Of a DNA stretch of 64,000 bases, positions 59,121 to 64,000 are shown in pieces (the first letter of the stretch is position 1; each line of letters opens with the position of its first letter). Under the pieces are notes generated by a model, which worked only from the letters and a program-made list of their open reading frames with translations, ran no database searches and had not been told where the DNA came from. The translations under genes and the position numbers were made by a program. Source of the DNA: Lachnospiraceae bacterium A2 (GTDB lineage: Bacteria > Bacillota > Clostridia > Lachnospirales > Lachnospiraceae); assembly GCA_000403315.2 (NCBI GenBank), contig KE159639.1, forward strand, positions 219,651-283,650. Direction: 5' to 3'.

Positions 59121-59249
59121 CTACCCAACCAGAACCCTTTTCCCCTCAAATGCAAAACCATAATGGAAAATCAGTTCCTTGGGGATTCCGCCTGCTGCCA
59201 GCTCCACAACCAGCCCCAGCACAAACCCATGGTAAAACCGTTCTGGATG
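59121..59249 (-). pseudogene. C-terminal remnant of an AAA-ATPase/PD-(D/E)XK (DUF1703-type) gene
   Basis: The minus-strand frame reads HPERFYHGFVLGLVVELAA, then GGIPKELIFHYGFAFEGKRV, LVG, stop. Both pieces match my memory of the end of the large gut-bacterial AAA-ATPase-like family with a PD-(D/E)XK domain ('FYHGF.LGL...LA' and '...YGFAFEGK.VL'). The nuclease segment that should lie between them is missing, so this is an internally deleted tail of a lost gene. It lies directly downstream of asnS. Confidence 0.6.
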
Positions 59250-59288
59250 GCTGCGGGCGGAAGGGCGGGTACCATGGATCTTAAGCCA

Positions 59289-60686
59289 TTACAATTCGCA
59301 GTTCTTCACTGTGCGCGGGAAAGGCACCACATCGCGGATATTCGTCATGCCCGTCAGGTACATCACGCAGCGTTCAAAGCCCAGCCCAAAGCCTGCATGG
59401 CGCGCCGTGCCATATTTGCGCAAATCCATATAAAAGCCATAGTCCTCTTTGTTAAGCCCAAGCTCCTCCATCCGCTGGCACAGCTTGCCATAGTCGTCTT
59501 CCCTCTGGCTGCCGCCGATAATTTCGCCGATCCCTGGCACAAGGCAGTCTACGGCTGCAACCGTCTTGCCGTCCGGGTTCAGCTTCATATAAAATGCCTT
59601 GATTTCCTTGGGATAATCCGTCACAAATACCGGGCGCTTGAACACTTCTTCCGTCAGGTAACGTTCGTGTTCTGTCTGGAGGTCTGCTCCCCAGGATACC
59701 TTGTATTCAAAATTCCCATTGTTCTTTTCCAGAATTTCAATGGCCTCTGTATAAGTCACATGGGCAAAATCGGAACTTACCACATGGTTCAGCCGTTCCA
59801 AAAGGCCTTTGTCCACAAAACTGTTAAAAAACTGCATTTCTTCCGGTGCATGTTCCAGTACATAGCGGATGATATATTTCAGCATACTTTCCGCTAACGC
59901 CATATCATCTTCCAAATCTGCAAAGGCAATTTCCGGCTCAATCATCCAGAATTCTGCCGCATGCCTTGTGGTATTGGAATTTTCTGCCCGGAAGGTAGGG
60001 CCGAAGGTATAAATATTTTTAAACGCCATGGCATAGGCTTCCCCGTTTAACTGGCCGCTCACCGTAAGGTTGGTGGGCTTGCCGAAAAAGTCCTGGGTAA
60101 AATCAATGCCGCCTTCCTCATTCTTCGGGACATTTTCCAAATCCAGGGTCGTCACCTGGAACATTTCCCCGGCGCCTTCACAGTCGCTCCCGGTAATCAG
60201 GGGCGTGTGCACATACACAAAATCCCTCTCCTGGAAAAATTTGTGGATAGCGTAAGCAATCAGGGAGCGCACACGGAATACTGCCTCAAAGGTATTGGTG
60301 CGCGGGCGCAGATGGGAAATTGTCCTTAAATATTCAAAGCTGTGCCTTTTTTTCTGCAGGGGGTAATCCGGCGTGGACTGGCCTTCCACCAGCACCTCCC
60401 CTGCCTGGATTTCAAAGGGCTGCTTTGCATTGGGGGTTGCCACCAGCTTTCCTTTTACAAGGATGGCTGCCCCGACGTTCAGCTTTTCCACCTCTGCAAA
60501 ATTAGGGAGCACGTCTGAATATACTACCTGCAAAGGCTCAAAAAACGTCCCGTCATTTACCACGATGAACCCAAAATTTTTAGAGCCCCGGATGCTCCTT
60601 ACCCATCCTCCCACGGTTACTTCCTTCTCCAAAAATTCCTCTTTCCTGCGGTAGAGGTCTTTGATGTTTGTCAATTTCCACTCCAT
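59289..60686 (-). CDS. asnS: asparagine--tRNA ligase
   Basis: A 465-residue class IIb synthetase that charges tRNA-Asn. The N-terminal OB anticodon-binding domain is at about 1-105 ([20 protein letters not shown]). Catalytic motif 1 lies around [20 protein letters not shown]; motif 2 is [20 protein letters not shown]; motif 3 is [18 protein letters not shown]. Complete and of normal length. AAAGGAG lies nine bases upstream. No T-box leader is seen in the 64-base gap upstream, which ends at the trigger-factor-like gene. Confidence 0.97.
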   Translation of the reverse strand: MEWKLTNIKDLYRRKEEFLEKEVTVGGWVRSIRGSKNFGFIVVNDGTFFEPLQVVYSDVLPNFAEVEKLNVGAAILVKGKLVATPNAKQPFEIQAGEVLVEGQSTPDYPLQKKRHSFEYLRTISHLRPRTNTFEAVFRVRSLIAYAIHKFFQERDFVYVHTPLITGSDCEGAGEMFQVTTLDLENVPKNEEGGIDFTQDFFGKPTNLTVSGQLNGEAYAMAFKNIYTFGPTFRAENSNTTRHAAEFWMIEPEIAFADLEDDMALAESMLKYIIRYVLEHAPEEMQFFNSFVDKGLLERLNHVVSSDFAHVTYTEAIEILEKNNGNFEYKVSWGADLQTEHERYLTEEVFKRPVFVTDYPKEIKAFYMKLNPDGKTVAAVDCLVPGIGEIIGGSQREDDYGKLCQRMEELGLNKEDYGFYMDLRKYGTARHAGFGLGFERCVMYLTGMTNIRDVVPFPRTVKNCEL

Positions 60687-60750
60687 AACTTTTCTCCTTT
60701 ATTTTATTCTTCCTGCCCCAAAGCTGTGGGGTGGAATATTTGCCTGAAAA

Positions 60751-61932
60751 TTATTTTTCCTTGTCTTCTGTGCCGCCGTCAGCAGGGGCTTCCCCATCTT
60801 TTTTCCCATAAGTGACTTTTGCGCTTTCCAGAAGCTTTTCCACTGTTTTCTCATTTAAGAATACGTTCCTGACATATTCCTCCCCATGCTGCTGGATTAA
60901 CGCTTCCTCGCTTGCATACCCATAAGATTCTACAATATTTTTCTTATATTCTGCAAATTCCTCGTCGCCAATTTCTATCTTTTCCTGCTTGGCAATAGCT
61001 GCGATAATCAGTTCCCCTTCCACGGTTTCGGTGACTAGCTGCTTTACCTGCTCGTGAAAGGCGTCTTCTTTCGTATTGGTTGATTTCAGATATTCCTCTA
61101 TACCGATGCCATAGCTTGTCTTAAGGTTTGACTCAAAGCGCTCCATATATTCCTCAATCCTTTGGTCTATCAGCCCTTCAGGAAACCCTTTGATTTTACA
61201 TATTTCCTTTAATTTCTGGATGACTGCGGCTTCGGTTTCTGTTTCTTTTGTGATTTCCTTGTTGGCCTCAAGCTCCTTGCGGATACCTTCCTCAAAATCT
61301 TTTACGGTATGGTATCCCTGGGAGGACATATTTTTTTCTATAAATGCATCGTCCGCCTGTTCATATGTCATGATTGACTGGTTTACAATCTTGTTTACCT
61401 TCACATGAAATACCACGTCCTGCCCAGCCAGCTCCGCGTTTTGGTAGTTTTCCGGGAAGGTCAGGTCCAAATCCACTTCTTTCCCTACTTTTGCCCCGAC
61501 AAGGCCATCTTCAAAGCCTGGGATAAAGCTGTTTGATCCAATTTCAAGGACTGCGCCCTGGGCTGTCCCGCCGCCAAACGCCACGCCGTCTTTTAAGCCT
61601 TCATAATCAATATTGACGAAATCCCCTTGCTCCACGGTATCTTTGTCCGTATCTTCGTAAACAGGGTAATCTGCCAGCGAAGCGTTCATTTGCCCCTTTA
61701 CCTCAGCGTCTGTCACCTCATAGGAGCCAAGGCTGATTTCCAGCCCTGTGTATTCCCCCAGTTCCACATACTCGTCCGCGTTATATTCAATGGGCTCTGT
61801 TTTTTCTCCGGAACCTTCTGCTTCTTCTGTAGTTTCCTTTTTGCTGTCATTCCCTTTTTTGCCTGTCCCGCAGCTACTGAGAAAAGCTGCTGCACACACT
61901 GCGCATAGCAGAAACATTAATTTTTTCTTCAT
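60751..61932 (-). CDS. trigger-factor-like lipoprotein with FKBP domain
   Basis: A 393-residue exported protein. The lipoprotein signal LFLLCAVCAAAFLSSC-type (MKKKLMFLLCAVCAAAFLSS, then C21) is followed by a Lys/Glu-rich linker. An FKBP-type prolyl isomerase domain lies at about 95-190 (GDFVNIDYEGLKDGVAFGGG, NSFIPGFEDGLVGAKVGKEV), and a trigger-factor C-terminal helical domain at about 195-375. The ribosome-binding domain of true trigger factor is absent. It is probably a chaperone/isomerase for secreted proteins at the outer face of the membrane. It precedes asnS by 64 bases on the same strand. Confidence 0.9.
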   Translation of the reverse strand: MKKKLMFLLCAVCAAAFLSSCGTGKKGNDSKKETTEEAEGSGEKTEPIEYNADEYVELGEYTGLEISLGSYEVTDAEVKGQMNASLADYPVYEDTDKDTVEQGDFVNIDYEGLKDGVAFGGGTAQGAVLEIGSNSFIPGFEDGLVGAKVGKEVDLDLTFPENYQNAELAGQDVVFHVKVNKIVNQSIMTYEQADDAFIEKNMSSQGYHTVKDFEEGIRKELEANKEITKETETEAAVIQKLKEICKIKGFPEGLIDQRIEEYMERFESNLKTSYGIGIEEYLKSTNTKEDAFHEQVKQLVTETVEGELIIAAIAKQEKIEIGDEEFAEYKKNIVESYGYASEEALIQQHGEEYVRNVFLNEKTVEKLLESAKVTYGKKDGEAPADGGTEDKEK

Positions 61933-62068
61933 AAAGCATTTACCTTTCCTTTAAAATATGAAACACTACAACTTTCACAATAACTAAGGATAGCACACTT
62001 TTCCTGAAATGAAAAGGTATCTTCTGCCAAAACACAAAGAAAACACAAATATTTGGGCGTAATAGGTT

Positions 62069-62097
62069 TTGCCATTCCCAGGCAGATGTGCTATACT
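62069..62097 (+). promoter_or_regulatory. promoter of the nicotinate phosphoribosyltransferase gene
   Basis: TTGCCA (62069-62074), 17-base spacer, TATACT (62092-62097), 25 bases before the ATG. Confidence 0.65.
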
Positions 62098-62122
62098 TTG
62101 TAAAAACACAAAGGAGCACGCT

Positions 62123-63571
62123 ATGGAGCACTTAACTTTATTGACAGACCTCTATGAACTGACAATGATGCAGGGCTACTTCAAGACTGGGAACCATGAT
62201 ACGGTGGTGTTTGACGCATTTTACCGGACAAACCCCAGCAATGGCGGGTATGCAGTCTGCGCTGGGCTGGAGCAGATCATTGAGTATGTGGAACACCTGC
62301 ATTTTTCCGAAGACGACATTTCCTATCTGCGGGGGCTTCATATTTTTGAGGAGGATTTCTTAGAATACCTTGGCACATTCCGGTTTTCCGGGGACATTTA
62401 TGCCATCCCGGAGGGCACGGTGGTTTTCCCACGGGAACCGCTGATTAAAGTGATTGCGCCTATGATGGAGGCCCAGCTGATTGAAACGGCCATTTTAAAT
62501 ATTTTAAACCACCAGAGCCTGATTGCCACAAAAGCGGCAAGGGTCTGCTATGCCGCAGACGGGGACGGGGTCATGGAATTCGGCCTGCGCAGGGCACAGG
62601 GGCCGGACGCAGGGGTATATGGGGCAAGGGCTGCCATGATTGGCGGCTGCTGCGGAACCTCCAATGTGCTCTGCGGCCAGATGTTTGGCGTACCAGTGAA
62701 AGGCACCCACGCCCATAGCTGGATTATGAGTTTCCCTGACGAATACACCGCCTTTAAAAAATATGCAGATCTCTACCCTTCCGCCTGCATCCTGCTGGTA
62801 GACACCTACGATACCTTAAAATCCGGCGTGCCAAACGCCATCCGGGTCTTTACGGAGCTTAAGGAAGCGGGGATCCCCCTGACCTTTTACGGCATCCGCA
62901 TGGACAGCGGCGACCTTGCCTACCTGTCTAAAATTGTACGGAATATGCTGGACGAAGCTGGGTTCCCTGACGCCGTGATTTCTGCTTCCAACGATTTGGA
63001 CGAATACCTGATTGAAAATTTAAAGGCGCAGGGGGCAAAAATCACTTCCTGGGGCGTAGGCACCAGCCTGATTACCTCCAAGGACTGCCCAGCCTTCGGC
63101 GGCGTTTACAAGCTGGCGGCCATCCAGGACAAAGACGGGAATTTCATCCCCAAAATCAAGCTTTCCGAAAATACGGAAAAAGTGACAAACCCGGGCAATA
63201 AGACCATTTACCGGATTTACGAAAAGGATTCCCATAAAATAAAAGCGGACTTAATCTGCCTTGCTGACGAAACCTTTGACACTTCCAAAAACCTGCGCCT
63301 GTTCGACTCGCTGGAAACCTGGAAACGGACAACCCTAAAAGGCGGGACCTATACCATGCGGGAATTGCTGGTGAAGGTTTTTGAAAAAGGGACGTGCATC
63401 TACCAGTCCCCCAAGGTGATGGAAATACAGGAATATTGCACCAGGGAAAAGAATACCCTTTGGAATGAAACAAAGCGGTTTGCATATCCCCATGAGGTGT
63501 ATGTGGATTTGTCGGACGAACTGTTTGACATGAAACGGAAAATATTAAATGAATATTCAGGGACGGTTTAA
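62123..63571 (+). CDS. pncB: nicotinate phosphoribosyltransferase
   Basis: A 482-residue enzyme that makes nicotinate mononucleotide from nicotinate and PRPP, the entry step of NAD salvage. Family landmarks are LTDLYELTMMQGYFKTG at the N-terminus, GLRRAQGPDAGVYGARAAMI, GTSNVLCGQMFGVPVKGTHA with the His that is phosphorylated in relatives (THAHSW), the PRPP region IRMDSGDLAYLSK, and SNDLDEYLI. It acts upstream of the NAD synthase encoded at 46.6 kb. AAAGGAG precedes the start. Confidence 0.95.
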   Translation: MEHLTLLTDLYELTMMQGYFKTGNHDTVVFDAFYRTNPSNGGYAVCAGLEQIIEYVEHLHFSEDDISYLRGLHIFEEDFLEYLGTFRFSGDIYAIPEGTVVFPREPLIKVIAPMMEAQLIETAILNILNHQSLIATKAARVCYAADGDGVMEFGLRRAQGPDAGVYGARAAMIGGCCGTSNVLCGQMFGVPVKGTHAHSWIMSFPDEYTAFKKYADLYPSACILLVDTYDTLKSGVPNAIRVFTELKEAGIPLTFYGIRMDSGDLAYLSKIVRNMLDEAGFPDAVISASNDLDEYLIENLKAQGAKITSWGVGTSLITSKDCPAFGGVYKLAAIQDKDGNFIPKIKLSENTEKVTNPGNKTIYRIYEKDSHKIKADLICLADETFDTSKNLRLFDSLETWKRTTLKGGTYTMRELLVKVFEKGTCIYQSPKVMEIQEYCTREKNTLWNETKRFAYPHEVYVDLSDELFDMKRKILNEYSGTV

Positions 63572-63620
63572 GGGGCAGTTGGCTGGTTCCTGAAAGAAGC
63601 AAATAGAATGGAGGGTTATT

Positions 63621-64000
63621 ATGTCATTTCCAATATTAAGCGATGATACTTATACCACCGATTTCATTTATTCCCTCCCGGAAGGCAAACGGGCAGAACT
63701 GATTGACGGGCAGGTTTACTATATGGCTCCGCCCAACCGTACCCACCAAACCATCGCCCGGGAATTATTTTCTTCTATTAATTCCTATATCAAATCAAAG
63801 GTCGGCTCTTGCGAAGCGTTTTTTGCCCCATTTGCCGTATTCCTTAACCAGGATAACAGGAACTATGTAGAACCGGATATCTCTGTTATCTGCGATCCCC
63901 AGAAACTGGATGATAAGGGCTGCAATGGCGCGCCGGACTGGGTGCTTGAAATCGTATCCCCCAGCAGCAGGCGGACTGACTACCATGCCAAGCTGTTCAA
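63621..64000 (+). CDS. Uma2 family endonuclease, N-terminal part
   Basis: A gene cut by the window end; 126 codons are visible. They read MSFPILSDDTYTTDFIYSLP, EGKRAELIDGQVYYMAPPNR, and later AVFLNQDNRNYVEPDISVIC and PDWVLEIVSPSSRRTDYHAK. The pattern 'ELIDG.vy.M...s..H', 'PDisvicd' and 'lviEivSPS...D...K' defines the Uma2/DUF820 restriction-like PD-(D/E)XK fold. Such proteins are common in accessory regions and their physiological targets are unclear. GGAGGG lies five bases upstream of the ATG. It lies 49 bases after pncB. Confidence 0.9.
   Translation, partial: MSFPILSDDTYTTDFIYSLPEGKRAELIDGQVYYMAPPNRTHQTIARELFSSINSYIKSKVGSCEAFFAPFAVFLNQDNRNYVEPDISVICDPQKLDDKGCNGAPDWVLEIVSPSSRRTDYHAKLF

Noticed and set aside
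60687..60750. T-box leader of asnS
   Set aside because: Only 64 bases separate asnS from the upstream gene, with no T-box motif or antiterminator stem.

Overview
The window looks like a chromosomal segment from a gut-type Lachnospiraceae (class Clostridia). The evidence is a mid-GC genome with strong AGGAGG-type ribosome binding sites, a fused SecDF, a SCIFF ranthipeptide with its radical SAM maturase, a TIGR04086-type membrane protein, DUF5685/DnaJ and DUF1002 proteins, PadR-HAAS-DUF4097-PspC envelope genes, and GHKL/LytTR and VanRS/Bce-like two-component systems. No rRNA, tRNA, CRISPR array or intact prophage was seen.

Layout. 0-9.3 kb: the start of an efflux adaptor, a chemotaxis receptor, then a minus-strand block SCIFF peptide - SCIFF maturase - SecDF, an OmpR-type two-component system and a small membrane protein. 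9.5-18.3 kb: a CBS-domain membrane protein, a GHKL/LytTR system, sfsA, glycogen phosphorylase with a divergent AraC regulator, and a crotonase with a near-consensus promoter. 18.5-24.1 kb is an accessory patch: a threonine aldolase gene broken by an in-frame TGA, an AT-rich insert (HTH-ImmA/IrrE protease, methyltransferase, gene remnant) and a complete 1.9-kb IS with an 8-bp target duplication in the proC leader. 24-34.9 kb: proC, a GH13 glycosidase, an MscS channel, an SGNH lipoprotein, a LysR / old-yellow-enzyme / MFS catabolic-type locus and a bacteriohemerythrin. 35-44 kb: a PadR-controlled envelope operon with a 17-bp tandem-repeat operator region, an element scar with an XRE regulator, and an ABC transporter plus two-component system. 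44-64 kb is mostly housekeeping: flavodoxin, DnaJ/DUF5685, NAD synthetase, Hsp33, RecJ, TruA, an NrnA-like phosphoesterase, AsnS, a trigger-factor-like lipoprotein, nicotinate phosphoribosyltransferase and the start of a Uma2 nuclease.

The genes fall into modules. The SCIFF peptide, its maturase and SecDF are co-directional and probably link peptide modification to export. Three sensor-regulator pairs and the PadR operon respond to the envelope. NadE and PncB are two steps of NAD salvage, although they are 14 kb apart.

The most unusual signals are non-coding or broken. A 49-bp palindromic repeat uses its terminal CTAG as the TAG stop of neighbouring genes. Six 17-bp units lie over the PadR promoter. 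Threonine aldolase continues in frame past a TGA. Four decayed gene scraps and two MITE-like elements sit in gaps that otherwise look empty.
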